This document shows positions 44,343 to 54,524 of a DNA stretch of 64,000 nt, piece by piece. Location of the stretch: positions 1-64,000 of the forward strand of contig JAQIBP010000021.1 in NCBI GenBank assembly GCA_027858995.1, in the 5' to 3' direction. Both the position numbers and the translations under genes were made by a program. The notes under the pieces are model-generated. The model searched no databases. It was given only the letters and a program-made list of their open reading frames with translations, and was not told the origin of the DNA. This DNA is from Deltaproteobacteria bacterium. GTDB taxonomy: Bacteria; Desulfobacterota; Desulfobacteria; Desulfobacterales; Desulfobacteraceae. How positions within the stretch are numbered: position 1 is the first letter of the stretch; each line of letters opens with the position of its first letter.

Positions 44343-45689
44343 ATGAAAAAAATACTTGTGGTTGATGATGATACAGCCCATGCCAGAATGCTGAAAATTT
44401 TGATGACGGAGTGGGAATATGAGATCCATCTTGCAGAGGATGGTACAATTGCTGTAAAAATGGTAAAAGAGCAGCCCTTTGATATGGTATTGATGGATAT
44501 GAAAATGGTGAAAATGTCAGGTATGGAAGCTTTGCAGCTGATCAAGACCTATAATCCATCTTTGCCTGTGATTATCATGACTGCCTATTCATCGGTTAAT
44601 ACTGCGGTAAAAGCTTTGAAAATAGGTGCCTATGATTATCTGACCAAACCACTGGATTTTGATAAGCTTAAACTTACCATTGAGCGTATATTTGAAAGTA
44701 TTTTTTTGAAAACAGAAAATGAGGACTTAAAAATCAGGTTAGATGAAAAGGCTTTCAAACATGATATTATCGGTAAAAGTCCTGCAATCTGTGCGTTATT
44801 AGATACGATTACTATGGTGGCACCCACGGATGCCAATGTTTTGATTTCAGGAGAATCAGGAACAGGCAAAGAGTTAGTCGCATCTGCCATCCATTATAAC
44901 TCTTTGAGAAAGCATCAGACTTTTGTGAGGATCAATTGTGCTGCCATCACAGAAAGCCTGCTTGAATCTGAACTTTTCGGGCATGAAAAAGGATCTTTTA
45001 CCGGAGCAGACAAAAAAAGAGAGGGGAAATTTTTAAAGGCCAACAAAGGCAGTATCCTTTTGGATGAAATCGGTGAAATGAGCCTTGCCATGCAGGCAAA
45101 GCTGTTAAGGGTAATCCAGGAAAAAGAGATCACTCCTGTGGGAAGTGACCAGAATATTAAAACAGATGTCAGGATTATTGCATCAACCAATAAAGATTTG
45201 AAAAAAATGTCAGAACAGGGAAGCTTCCGCCAGGATTTATATTTTCGCCTGAATGTAGTAAATGTTGAAATTCCTCCTTTAAGGGAGAGAAATGAAGATA
45301 TTCCAAACCTTGCTCTACATTTTCTGCAAAATTTTTCAAAAAAGAATCACAGGGATATAAAAGGTTTCGCCCCCGAGGCCATGGATGCCATGATCCGGTA
45401 TGGGTGGGAAGGCAATGTCAGGGAATTAAGCAATTGTGTGGAAAGAGCAGTCGTTCTTGCCAGGTCTGACTATATAACTATTGATGACTTATCATTCATA
45501 CAGGCAGAAGGTATGGAGAATATAGAATCTGGAGCAAATTTAGAAAATATTAAACTTTCACACATAGAAGAGAAAGCCATTATTTCCACCCTTGAATCAA
45601 CTGGCGGGAATAAAAGTGAAGCTGCCCGAAGACTTGGTATTACAAGAAAAACTTTATTAAAGAAATTAAAACAATATGGAAAAGCCTGA
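44343..45689 (+). CDS. zraR: ZraR-like NtrC-family response regulator
   Basis: A 448-residue sigma-54 activator. The receiver domain has VVDDDTA and the phospho-acceptor Asp in VLMDMKM (about 53). The AAA+ domain has Walker A GESGTGKE (about 170), the sigma-54 contact loop GSFTGA (about 218) and Walker B ILLDEIGEM. The C-terminal Fis-type HTH is GNKSEAARRLGITRKTLLKKL. It likely activates the two sigma-54 elements in the zraP-zraS gap. Confidence 0.92.
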   Translation: MKKILVVDDDTAHARMLKILMTEWEYEIHLAEDGTIAVKMVKEQPFDMVLMDMKMVKMSGMEALQLIKTYNPSLPVIIMTAYSSVNTAVKALKIGAYDYLTKPLDFDKLKLTIERIFESIFLKTENEDLKIRLDEKAFKHDIIGKSPAICALLDTITMVAPTDANVLISGESGTGKELVASAIHYNSLRKHQTFVRINCAAITESLLESELFGHEKGSFTGADKKREGKFLKANKGSILLDEIGEMSLAMQAKLLRVIQEKEITPVGSDQNIKTDVRIIASTNKDLKKMSEQGSFRQDLYFRLNVVNVEIPPLRERNEDIPNLALHFLQNFSKKNHRDIKGFAPEAMDAMIRYGWEGNVRELSNCVERAVVLARSDYITIDDLSFIQAEGMENIESGANLENIKLSHIEEKAIISTLESTGGNKSEAARRLGITRKTLLKKLKQYGKA

Positions 45690-45719
45690 AAAGAGAGCAG
45701 TTAGTATTATATGAATTTT

Positions 45720-46466
45720 TTACACAATCCCGCCGTTAATACCAATCACCTGGCCTGTTATATATCCGGCATCTTTTGAACATAGAAAAACTATTGCTGC
45801 AGCAACTTCTTCTGGTTTGCCAAGTCTTCCTGCCGGGATTGTTTTTGTAATCTCTTTCACTTTCAGATCATCAGTCATATCAGTTTCTATAAACCCGGGT
45901 GCCACGGCATTTACAGTAATGTCTCTTTTTGCAACTTCCCGTGCAAGGGCTTTGGTTGCCCCCCCTATAAGACCTGCCTTTGATGCAGAGTAGTTTACCT
46001 GGCCTGCCTGGCCGGTCTGGCCTGAGGCGGATGATATGTTGACAATTCTGCCAAACCGCTTTGGCAGCATATGTTTAACCGTAAGTCTGGTTACATTGAA
46101 AAACCCTGTCAGATTGATATCCAGAACATTTTGCCAGTTTTCCTGTTTCATCCATACCATGAGCATATCATCCCTGATACCAGCATTGTTTACCAGAATA
46201 TCTATTTGTCCTTTTTGTTTAATGATTTGCTTGATGGCCTTCTCAGACTCTTTCCTGCTGCTTACATTAAATTGCAGCAACTGTGCTCTCCCGCCATGAT
46301 TTATAATCTCTTTCAGGGTATTTTCTGCTTTTTCTCTGTTTGAATTATAGTTAAGATATACAAATCTTCCTGTGCGGGATAAAGCTTTGGCAATAGCTTT
46401 GCCTATCCCCCTGCTAGCTCCTGTTACAAGTGCGATTTGATCTTTTTCAAGCTGTTTTTCTGACAT
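45720..46466 (-). CDS. fabG: 3-oxoacyl-ACP reductase-like SDR
   Basis: A 248-residue classical SDR: cofactor motif VTGASRGIGKA, NNAG in LVNNAGIRDD, the catalytic Ser-Tyr-Lys set (NISSASGQTGQAGQVNYSASKAG), and the C-terminal AGYITGQVIGINGG of FabG. It likely reduces 3-oxoacyl-ACP or -CoA. It stands alone here, not with other fab genes, so a specialised role is possible. The ATG at 46466 has AAAGGAG upstream. Confidence 0.87.
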   Translation of the reverse strand: MSEKQLEKDQIALVTGASRGIGKAIAKALSRTGRFVYLNYNSNREKAENTLKEIINHGGRAQLLQFNVSSRKESEKAIKQIIKQKGQIDILVNNAGIRDDMLMVWMKQENWQNVLDINLTGFFNVTRLTVKHMLPKRFGRIVNISSASGQTGQAGQVNYSASKAGLIGGATKALAREVAKRDITVNAVAPGFIETDMTDDLKVKEITKTIPAGRLGKPEEVAAAIVFLCSKDAGYITGQVIGINGGIV

Positions 46467-46513
46467 GTTTTCTCCTTTGCATGGCAAATCATATATAAAG
46501 TATCCGGTAAATA

Positions 46514-47416
46514 TCAGTTTTTTGCTTCTCTGGATCTTTTTATAATCAAATTACAACAATTTTGAATATTTTCCGGAGTATAGAGGGTGAATTCATCTTT
46601 ATAACCCTGTTCAAACAGTTGATCTGCAAGTGTTTTGTCATCAAGGTCAGATTCTTTTATCCTGTTTATTGTGTTGATAGTTAAATCATAGGATTCCAGG
46701 ATACCTTGTAACACTTTTTCCCCGGTCAAAGGCCCCTGATGGGCTGGACAGAGAGTGGAAGGGTTAAATTCCCTGATAAAATTCATGGTTGAAAGATATG
46801 GATCAGCACCGGTAAAAAATAGAGGGAAAAACCCCCTGCCAGGATAATGAAATCCAATGCTGTCAGAGCAGAAAATGATTTTTTTTCTGTTTATTGATCC
46901 AATAAGATTTCCAGGAGAGTGTCCTGTTACTTTGATTAAATCTAAAGTAATGCCTCCAAGATCTAAAGATTTTTGTTTATTAATAACAAGGGATTCATTA
47001 AGATCAGGAATCTTCTCTAAAGAAGGTCTGCCAGGTGTTATATCAAATCTCATTAGGTTTTTTGCCATGAATTTGTCTTCTTTGAACATCAATGGTGCAG
47101 CTTTGGGATGTTCAACAAATTCCTTTGCCCCCTTTGCAGCAATGATTTGTGCGTTTGGAAACATTTCAATAAGGCCTGGCAGACCTGTAATATGATCGGA
47201 ATGGGGATGGGAAGGAATAATATAATCAGGAGTAGCGCCAAGGGTATCCAACTGCTTGATTACCTGGTCAATTACTGCTGAAATACCAACTTCAAACAGG
47301 GCACAATGATGGTCTCCAACAATCAGGAATAAATTAAAAAAATAGTTACCCAGTATAAAAATATTTTCATCAAGTTTAATGGGAAACCTGTTTGCAGGTA
47401 TATAATGTTTTTTCAT
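46514..47416 (-). CDS. metallo-beta-lactamase-fold hydrolase
   Basis: A 300-residue MBL-fold protein. Metal ligands: SHPHSDHITG (HxHxDH), the His in VTGHSPGNLIG, the Asp in IIFCSDSIG, and the His of CPAHQGPL. This is a glyoxalase-II-like set of unknown substrate. It lies 47 bp upstream of the FabG-like gene in the same direction and may be cotranscribed. Confidence 0.85.
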   Translation of the reverse strand: MKKHYIPANRFPIKLDENIFILGNYFFNLFLIVGDHHCALFEVGISAVIDQVIKQLDTLGATPDYIIPSHPHSDHITGLPGLIEMFPNAQIIAAKGAKEFVEHPKAAPLMFKEDKFMAKNLMRFDITPGRPSLEKIPDLNESLVINKQKSLDLGGITLDLIKVTGHSPGNLIGSINRKKIIFCSDSIGFHYPGRGFFPLFFTGADPYLSTMNFIREFNPSTLCPAHQGPLTGEKVLQGILESYDLTINTINRIKESDLDDKTLADQLFEQGYKDEFTLYTPENIQNCCNLIIKRSREAKN

Positions 47417-47583
47417 TGAAGTATCTTTTTATTTAAATTATTGTTAAGACCTCTCTTATCACACTCAAATAATTTCTTAAATAGTGTATGGCAAAGAAAA
47501 ATATCGTTACAGGCCTGTAATTTCTGAATCTTTTCTTTGTTTTAAGTTAAAGAGTAATTTGAACAACAGAGGAAGGTATTTTT

Positions 47584-47613
47584 ATGGCTGAAGTAGTGCT
47601 CAGCAGCCTGTAG
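47584..47613 (+). other. nine-codon ORF with good ribosome-binding site
   Basis: GAGGAAGG, then ATG and MAEVVLSSL before a stop, inside the gap between the MBL and HDOD genes. It may be the stump of a deleted gene or chance. The rest of the 47417-47617 gap has no gene. Confidence 0.25.
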
Positions 47614-47617
47614 TTGT

Positions 47618-48490
47618 CTATCTTGACACAGGCTTAATCTTATAATGCGCGTTGACTCTTTTTAAAGCATCTTCGATCTGCAGTTCAAGTTGAGCCAGTT
47701 TGATTTCAGAAAACCCGAAAAAATTTGCTTCAGCAGTAATTGAATCAACGCTGCTTTTTTGTTTGTCAGTGGAAATCCCAACCTTATTGCACGTTTTATT
47801 TACAAGCCTCAGAATAATAAGGGAGACATTTTTAAGATCGAATTCTTTGTCATGGTGGTCTTTTGCTGCCTGGCAGTATTTATCCGGGAGATTCCATTTT
47901 TTCATCAGCTTATATCCCTGCTCAGCATGATGATCTTTAATGATCTCATTGATTATAGATTTTGATGGGATAAAAGGAACAGCGTTGGATTTTTTTATAT
48001 TTTCAATAACAGTTATTAAAAAAAGTTTTCCTATATCATGCATTAAAGAGGCAAAAAAGATTTCCTGTGTAATTTCTTCAAATCCAGCTTCCTTTGCTAC
48101 CCACTGACTGGTCTGAGCGCAGACAAGGGCATGCTGCCATAATTTGCTTCTGTAATTTTTAATAAAGGTATCTTTTGTGCCATATAAATCTTTTTGAGTC
48201 AGTATTATTATTATTCTTATAATTTCATCCAATCCTAATCTGACAATGGCTTCTCTTATGGTTATGACCTTTGATAATCCCTTGAAAAAAGCTGAATTGG
48301 CAATTTTTAGAATCTGGCTGGACATTGCAAGGTCTGTAATTATAAGGCTTTCAATTTTGGAAATCTTAACATCTGGTTTTTGTATCTCTTGTTGAATCAT
48401 TAAGGCAGTTCTGTCAAACGGCGGAAGTGTGACCTTGTCTGATTCAACATAATCTTCAAGAATTTCTAAAAATGACTGGTTGTTTTGCAC
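47618..48490 (-). CDS. HDOD-domain protein
   Basis: A 290-residue HDOD signalling protein: LPPFDRTALMIQQEIQ, SSQILKIANSAFF, the HD-like FASLMHDIGKLFLI and DHHAEQGYKLMKKWNLPDKYCQAAKDHH. HDOD proteins are non-enzymatic or HD-like regulators. It starts 2 bp after the GspE/PilB-like gene, so the two are one operon. Confidence 0.88.
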   Translation of the reverse strand: MQNNQSFLEILEDYVESDKVTLPPFDRTALMIQQEIQKPDVKISKIESLIITDLAMSSQILKIANSAFFKGLSKVITIREAIVRLGLDEIIRIIIILTQKDLYGTKDTFIKNYRSKLWQHALVCAQTSQWVAKEAGFEEITQEIFFASLMHDIGKLFLITVIENIKKSNAVPFIPSKSIINEIIKDHHAEQGYKLMKKWNLPDKYCQAAKDHHDKEFDLKNVSLIILRLVNKTCNKVGISTDKQKSSVDSITAEANFFGFSEIKLAQLELQIEDALKRVNAHYKIKPVSR

Positions 48491-48492
48491 GA

Positions 48493-50412
48493 TTATCCTC
48501 CAAGAAGTCTTTTAATTTCAGAAAGTGGTCTGGGGGGCATAATTCTAGGCAGGCATCTCAAGACTTCTTCAATGGTTGTTATCCCTTTGGATGCTTTATA
48601 AATACCATTTTCAAACAGGGTTACAAGACCTGTGCTGCTGATACTGATTTCTCTTAGTATCCGGGTTGTTGAATTTTCTAATACTGCATCCCTTAACTTT
48701 TCATCAGGAAGAAGCAGTTCATGAACAGCCATCCTGCCGCTGTACCCTGTATGCCGGCAGCTGCTGCAGCCTTTGCCTTGATAAAAGGTTCCTCCAGACA
48801 ATTCCCCTCCTTGATATCCCAGTAATTTCATCTCTCTGGCTTCTGGAGTAAATTGTTGTTTGCAGTTAGGGCAGATTCGTCTTAAAAGCCTCTGGGCAAG
48901 AACACAGTTAATGGTTGATGCAATTAAAAAAAGTTCTACTTTCATATTTATTAATCTGATTAAAGCACCGATACTGTCTTCGGTATTAAAAGTTGATAAC
49001 ACTTTATGTCCTATAAGTGCAGCCTGAACTGCAATATCTGCAGAGAAAAAGTCTCTTATTTCACCTATGACAATAATATCAGGGTCCTGGCGGACAATGT
49101 GTCGAAGTGTCTCTTCAAATATCAGGTTTACCTTTTCATCAATGGAACACTGGGCAACCCCTTCAATAACATATTCAACAGGATCTTCTACTGTAATAAT
49201 ATTTTTCTCAGGAGAATTAAGATAATCAATACAGGAGTAAACAGTTGATGTTTTTCCAGACCCTGTAGGTCCTGTAACAATTGTAACTCCGCTGGGTGCA
49301 TTAATAGCTTTTGTGATAAAATCATCATACATTCTTGGAGCCAGGCCAAGTTCTTTAACCTTAAGAAGTGAGTCCATTTTATTGATGATCTTTAAAGTTA
49401 TTTTCTCCCCGTGAACCGTAACATAGGTGGAAACCCTTATATCAACCTTATATCCTCCAGACTGAAAATTAATACGCCCATCCTGGTGTCTTCTTTTTTT
49501 TGCAATATCAAGTCCAGTTAGAATTTTAATCCTGTTTACAATCATGGGCATCATATCATGTGAATAGTCTTCGATATGGTGCATGATCCCGTCAATTCTA
49601 AACCTGACTCTGAGCCTGTCCACCATTGGTTCTATATGTATATCACTGGCTTTGTCTTTAATGGCATTCATGATGATGGTGTTAACAATGCCTATAATGG
49701 AATCATCATCCTCTGTCAGATGTTTTTTATCCTTACTTTCTTCTTTGATCATTTTTTGAATGACATAATCAATAGAGTCTCTTTTTGTAATAGCTATAAC
49801 TACATCTTTTTTAAAAATTTTTTTTGCCAACTCAATGGTTGGTTTGTAAAGAGGATCTATAAAAGCAACAAGAATTTTTTCTCCCACTTTTTTTATTGGT
49901 ATAAACTTGTTTTGCTTAAAAAGTTTATAAGAAACACTTTTAAAAAGATTATGGTCAAGCTCCATGGATTCAGGTTTCAGAAAAGGGAAACCCATTTGAA
50001 GAGATAATAGTTCAATCATTTTTTTTTCATCAATAACCCGATTGTCTATAAGAATATCTCCAATTTTTCTTCTTCTCTTTTCTTCATCTTGTATTCTCAG
50101 GGCATCATCAAGATCCTCATGGGCGATGAGTCCAAGTTCAACAAGCAGAGTACCGATTTTCAGGTTTGCACGGTTTGCCTTGATTACATGGTTGATTTTA
50201 TCGTCATTTACATACTCAAGTTCTTTTAATACGTCGAGCAGTGGTTTAGGCAGAGCAAGTTTTTTCTGGATTCTTATGGCATAATTAATATTTTCTTTGG
50301 ATAGATGTTTTTCTTTGAGAAGATAAGAAATGATTCTTCCAAGTTTTTCCTTTGTAGTATCTTTTGTTTTATTAAAATTTAAATCCATGCGCATTCCCAT
50401 AATATGGCTCAT
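48493..50412 (-). CDS. GspE/PilB-type secretion or pilus ATPase
   Basis: A 639-residue ATPase: an N-terminal helical region and GspE_N/MshEN-like domains (about 25-210), Walker A GPTGSGKTST (about 381), the Asp box VEDPVEYVIEG, Walker B DPDIIVIGEIRD and a four-Cys zinc site (CPNCKQQF...CSSCRHTG, about 535-565). The His box reads GHKVLSTFNTEDS: the second His of the usual LHTN/FHTE is Asn. No other pilus or secretion genes are nearby. The start is uncertain, with four ATG codons in the first nine residues. Confidence 0.85.
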   Translation of the reverse strand: MSHIMGMRMDLNFNKTKDTTKEKLGRIISYLLKEKHLSKENINYAIRIQKKLALPKPLLDVLKELEYVNDDKINHVIKANRANLKIGTLLVELGLIAHEDLDDALRIQDEEKRRRKIGDILIDNRVIDEKKMIELLSLQMGFPFLKPESMELDHNLFKSVSYKLFKQNKFIPIKKVGEKILVAFIDPLYKPTIELAKKIFKKDVVIAITKRDSIDYVIQKMIKEESKDKKHLTEDDDSIIGIVNTIIMNAIKDKASDIHIEPMVDRLRVRFRIDGIMHHIEDYSHDMMPMIVNRIKILTGLDIAKKRRHQDGRINFQSGGYKVDIRVSTYVTVHGEKITLKIINKMDSLLKVKELGLAPRMYDDFITKAINAPSGVTIVTGPTGSGKTSTVYSCIDYLNSPEKNIITVEDPVEYVIEGVAQCSIDEKVNLIFEETLRHIVRQDPDIIVIGEIRDFFSADIAVQAALIGHKVLSTFNTEDSIGALIRLINMKVELFLIASTINCVLAQRLLRRICPNCKQQFTPEAREMKLLGYQGGELSGGTFYQGKGCSSCRHTGYSGRMAVHELLLPDEKLRDAVLENSTTRILREISISSTGLVTLFENGIYKASKGITTIEEVLRCLPRIMPPRPLSEIKRLLGG

Positions 50413-50608
50413 ATGAATGATTCAAGGAAAATTATATTATTTATAATCTCATATCAATTTACTTTGTGTAAGTTGGAAATGTCAAGATAATACTGATTAA
50501 AATAAAAACAAAACTTGAAAAATCATTGTATTCAGCAATATAATATTTAGGCAATAGTATTTTTTTAATATTTTTTTAAGACTAACGATGGTATCGGAGT
50601 TATAAATT

Positions 50609-52012
50609 ATGGTTAACAAGAAAATTTTAAGGCGATCTGTTATATTTACAGGTATTCTTCTGCTGTTTCTTTCAGGAGCAATAATCTTTTTTTTTTATGA
50701 TGGGAATCTTCGGAAGAGTTCTAAAGATCTGAATAGAATTACAAATCTGAATAGAATTAAAACGCAGGGTAAAATAACGATGATAACAGACAATAATGCT
50801 GTATCATATTATATCTACCGGGATGCTCCCATGGGGTTTGAGTATGAACTTGCAAAGAAGTTTGCTGATTATCTTGGCGTTGAACTTGAGATTGTCACTC
50901 CTGGCTGGGATTCAATGTTTGAATCTTTAAATGAAGGAAAAGGTGATTTTATAGCATCAAGTCTCACAATTACAGAAGAAAGAAAGCAATTCTTGTTATT
51001 TTCACGGCCATATATGACTATTCAACAAAAATTTATTCATCATAATTTAAAATTTGGTATAAAAAATCTTAATCAGCTGGCCGGGAAAACCATCCATGTA
51101 AGAGAAGGGACATCATACCAGGAAAGGCTTGAAGAACTTAAAGAAAGCGGAATTGATATTGACATACAACTTTTGCCGAATATATCAACTGACGAAATTA
51201 TCCGTATGGTTTCAGAAAAAGAGATCAAATATGCCATTGCAGATTCCAATATTGCCTTGTTAAACCGCAGGTATTATCCTGACATTATGATAGGCAAATC
51301 CATACAGGAAGAAGAATCTCTTGGATGGGCAGTAAAAAAAGAGGACCAGGAGCTGTGTGAACAGATAAATTTATTTTTTGAAAAAGCCGAAGAGACTGGT
51401 ACCTTCGGGAAAATTTATGAAAAATATTATGGCCGCATTGAAATATTTGACTATTTTGATCTTAAAAAATTCCATGAGCGCATCACTACAAGACTTCCAA
51501 AGTACAAAAAAACTATTATCAGAGAGTCTAAAAAATATGGATTTGACTGGCGGATGATAGCAGCAGTTGTTTATCAGGAATCACATTTTAATGCCATGGC
51601 AGAAAGCCGTACAGGAGTTCGAGGCTTGATGCAGGTGACAAAGGCTACTGCAAAGCAGATGGGAATAAAAAACAGACTGGAGCCTGAACAGAGTCTTAAA
51701 GCCGGTATTAAATATTTAGATATTCAGTATAAAAAATTCAAAGAGATAAAAAATCATCACCAGAGACTGCTTTTTACCCTTGCAAGCTATAATGTTGGCT
51801 ACGGACATATCAGGGATGCACAGAAAATTGCAGAAGCACAGGGCCTTGATAAGAACAAATGGACATCCCTGAAACAGACTCTGCCTCTTCTTGCCAAACG
51901 CAAATACTATAAAAAGACAAAATATGGATATGCCAGAGGAAGAGAACCTGTTAAATATATTGAAAACATTCTTATTTATTACGATATCCTTAAACAGAAG
52001 GCCAATGCATGA
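50609..52012 (+). CDS. mltF: MltF-like membrane-bound lytic transglycosylase
   Basis: A 467-residue protein: an N-terminal membrane/signal segment (about 9-30), a periplasmic solute-binding (SBP_bac_3-like) domain with YRDAPMGFEYELAKKFADYLG, and a C-terminal SLT domain with the catalytic Glu in VVYQESHFNAMAES (about 322) and GVRGLMQVTKATA. It cleaves glycan strands of peptidoglycan. No operon partner on this strand. Confidence 0.9.
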   Translation: MVNKKILRRSVIFTGILLLFLSGAIIFFFYDGNLRKSSKDLNRITNLNRIKTQGKITMITDNNAVSYYIYRDAPMGFEYELAKKFADYLGVELEIVTPGWDSMFESLNEGKGDFIASSLTITEERKQFLLFSRPYMTIQQKFIHHNLKFGIKNLNQLAGKTIHVREGTSYQERLEELKESGIDIDIQLLPNISTDEIIRMVSEKEIKYAIADSNIALLNRRYYPDIMIGKSIQEEESLGWAVKKEDQELCEQINLFFEKAEETGTFGKIYEKYYGRIEIFDYFDLKKFHERITTRLPKYKKTIIRESKKYGFDWRMIAAVVYQESHFNAMAESRTGVRGLMQVTKATAKQMGIKNRLEPEQSLKAGIKYLDIQYKKFKEIKNHHQRLLFTLASYNVGYGHIRDAQKIAEAQGLDKNKWTSLKQTLPLLAKRKYYKKTKYGYARGREPVKYIENILIYYDILKQKANA

Positions 52013-52037
52013 ATAATTGCAATAAAAAATTCCAACT

Positions 52038-53312
52038 CTATTGACTGGTCAGTTTGATTTCAATTCTTCGGTTTTTTTTATATGCCTCAGCTGTATCAGC
52101 TGAATCAATTGGATGGTATTTGCTGAATCCTGCTGCTGCCATCCGGTTTTTCGGAATACCGTTCTGACTTAAAAACCTAACCACGGAAACAGCCCTTGCT
52201 GTTGATAATTCCCAGTTTGATGCAAATATTTCGTTGTGAATGGGAATACGATCTGTATGACCATCTATACGTAATATCCATTTTAAATCTTTGGGGATTT
52301 TATTTGAGACTTCCAGCAGAGTGTGTGCAAGGATTGCAAGATGAGTCCTGCCTTCAGCACCAAGATCGGCAGATGCAGATTTAAAGAGAAGTCCGGCCTG
52401 AAATACAAACCTGTCTCCCTGGGTCTGTATGGCAGGATTTTTGCCCAGAATCTTTTTCAGCCGTTTGAAAAATTCAGACTGATACTTTTCAAGCTCATTA
52501 ATCTTTTTTGCAAGGGCAATATTTAATTTTTTGCCAAGCTCGGCAATTTTTTCATCTTTTTTTCTGGCTTTCGCTTTTGTTAATGCAAGGGCATCACTGA
52601 TCATTTTAAGCTGATCACGAAGGCCGTTGATTTGTTTAGTGAGCAGACTCACCTCTGCTCTTGTATTTGCGGACAGCTGTTTTTCCCTGGCAATGGCTTC
52701 TTCCTGGGTATCTACCACTGAAATTAAAGCCTGAATCCGTATGGTCTGCTCTTTTATCTCTTTTTGTGCCAGAGCAGTCATTTCAGCCTTTTTGGCGAGC
52801 CTGGCTACCAGCGCCTTTGATCTGTCCCGTAATACAAGAATCTCATGTTCGCTTTTGTAAAGAGCGCCTGCAAGGTCTGTTACATTTTTTTCAAGTTCAT
52901 TTTTAACCTGCCTCAGGGTATTTATATCCTCGTTCAGACTTGCAATGGTCAACATCTGCTTTTCCAGCTCTGCCTTATCTATCTCACTCTGGGCAGTATA
53001 GTCTGAGAGTTCAGCACTAAGCATCTCCTTCTCTTCAGACAATCCCGCAATGGTATCTGATAACCGGCTGACATCTTTTTTTAACTGAAGAGATTTTTTT
53101 GTTTCCAAACCCAGCAGTTTTGTAAGTTCACTGATCTGCCCATGGAGTTCCATTAATTCATTCTTCTGACTGTGGAGCATATTGCTGAGCAGGAACTGGG
53201 CTATGGTAAAGATCATCAATACAAAAATTACCACCATCAACAATGCTGACAGAACATCCACATATCCTGGCCAGGCTGTTATAGGGCTTGATATCCGCCG
53301 TTTCCTTCCCAT
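52038..53312 (-). CDS. MotB/OmpA-type protein with long coiled coil
   Basis: A 424-residue protein: N-terminal TM helix with a proton-path-type Asp (GYVDVLSALLMVVIFVLM), a long coiled coil (about 45-275), and a C-terminal OmpA/MotB peptidoglycan-binding domain (ILRIDGHTDRIPI...NWELSTARAVSVVRFL). It pairs with the MotA-like gene 15 bp upstream. With no flagellar or Tol genes nearby it may be a stator for another envelope machine. Confidence 0.85.
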   Translation of the reverse strand: MGRKRRISSPITAWPGYVDVLSALLMVVIFVLMIFTIAQFLLSNMLHSQKNELMELHGQISELTKLLGLETKKSLQLKKDVSRLSDTIAGLSEEKEMLSAELSDYTAQSEIDKAELEKQMLTIASLNEDINTLRQVKNELEKNVTDLAGALYKSEHEILVLRDRSKALVARLAKKAEMTALAQKEIKEQTIRIQALISVVDTQEEAIAREKQLSANTRAEVSLLTKQINGLRDQLKMISDALALTKAKARKKDEKIAELGKKLNIALAKKINELEKYQSEFFKRLKKILGKNPAIQTQGDRFVFQAGLLFKSASADLGAEGRTHLAILAHTLLEVSNKIPKDLKWILRIDGHTDRIPIHNEIFASNWELSTARAVSVVRFLSQNGIPKNRMAAAGFSKYHPIDSADTAEAYKKNRRIEIKLTSQ

Positions 53313-53327
53313 TATTGAGGACTCCTG

Positions 53328-54197
53328 TTATGACTTCTTGGATATGGGCGCATTCTTATCCCTGGAAGACTTTTGTTTCACCAGTGAAGCCATGATCTGG
53401 TTGTTTTTTTGCATCTGCCTTATTAAAATTTTTAGATGACCATCAATTTCATACAGTGCTGCAGCCGGGCTGTCTGCCGCACCTTGATATGAATCATCTG
53501 TTTCAACAAGCCGTGTAACCCCGGAGAGCCACTCTTCCATCTCATTGAAAAAACGATTTTGCGCATGACCGGCCTGGATATCCACAAAGCCTAAAACCAG
53601 GGATCCGCCAAGACCAAACAGAGATGAACTGAAAGCTGTCCCCATTCCCTCCAACGGCCCTTCAAGCCCCTGTTTCAGATGTTGAAATAAATTAATAAAA
53701 TCCTCACCACCCACATCAAGACCGCTTATAACCTGGCCTATTGTTCCTATGGTCTGCAATAACCCCCAGAAGGTACCAAGAAGCCCTAAAAAAATCAAAA
53801 GCCCGATCATATATTTTGAAATTTCTCTTGAGTCATCAAGATGCCCGCGAATACCGTCAAGGACCGTAGTTAAAGAGAGAGCAGACAATCTGAATTTATC
53901 CCTGTGAATCTCTTCAAGGTGTTTTGCAAGCGGAGCGAGAAGAATTGTTGGTTCTGCAATGGATAGACCTGGATCACCTGTCCTGAAAATTTTAATCCAT
54001 TTGATTTCAGGTTCCAGATTTAAAATTTGAAATATATTAATACCAATACCAACAACTAAGGCAGCAAAAATCAAAAGGTTGAATCCCCAGTTTGCCATGA
54101 ATGCAGCCTTTAAAGGAGAAAAAAGCAGGCTGCAAACCCCTGCAACCACCAGAAGATATAAAATTGTCCAGAAAAGATAATGTTTTGGATTTGTCAT
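53328..54197 (-). CDS. MotA/TolQ/ExbB-type proton channel protein
   Basis: A 289-residue membrane protein: two N-terminal TM helices, the conserved MotA/TolQ block (GLLIFLGLLGTFWGLLQTIGTIGQV and GLEGPLEGMGTAFSSSLFGLGGSLVLGF) and a cytoplasmic C-terminal tail. It likely forms the channel around the TM helix of the MotB-like partner. It lacks the very long tail of ZorA, and no zorC/D follow, so Zorya defence is unlikely. Confidence 0.87.
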   Translation of the reverse strand: MTNPKHYLFWTILYLLVVAGVCSLLFSPLKAAFMANWGFNLLIFAALVVGIGINIFQILNLEPEIKWIKIFRTGDPGLSIAEPTILLAPLAKHLEEIHRDKFRLSALSLTTVLDGIRGHLDDSREISKYMIGLLIFLGLLGTFWGLLQTIGTIGQVISGLDVGGEDFINLFQHLKQGLEGPLEGMGTAFSSSLFGLGGSLVLGFVDIQAGHAQNRFFNEMEEWLSGVTRLVETDDSYQGAADSPAAALYEIDGHLKILIRQMQKNNQIMASLVKQKSSRDKNAPISKKS

Positions 54198-54524
54198 ATG
54201 AATTCTGCCTCCTTGATCTAATGTATTATGGAATTTTTAACAAATTATATAGAAAAGTCAAGGCAATCAGAGGATGTAATCTTTTTTCAATGTTTTTTTC
54301 GCGGCTCACAGCCCTGGAGGTATTGTTGTCCAAAGAATGATAGCTCTCTGTAATGTTAAGAATATTGATGGATTTGTAATGATAGCACCACCTAATAATG
54401 CATCAGTTTTTGTGGATCACCGTATAAATCAGGATTGTTTCCACTATTATTTTATGATAAAAAATAAACGGGTTATCATCTGAAAGCTCCATTTTTCATT
54501 AATAGAATTAAAAAGGGAGAGATT

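Noticed and set aside
52038-54197. Zorya-type defence (ZorA/ZorB)
   Set aside because: The MotA-like protein lacks the very long ZorA tail and no zorC, zorD or zorE genes follow.
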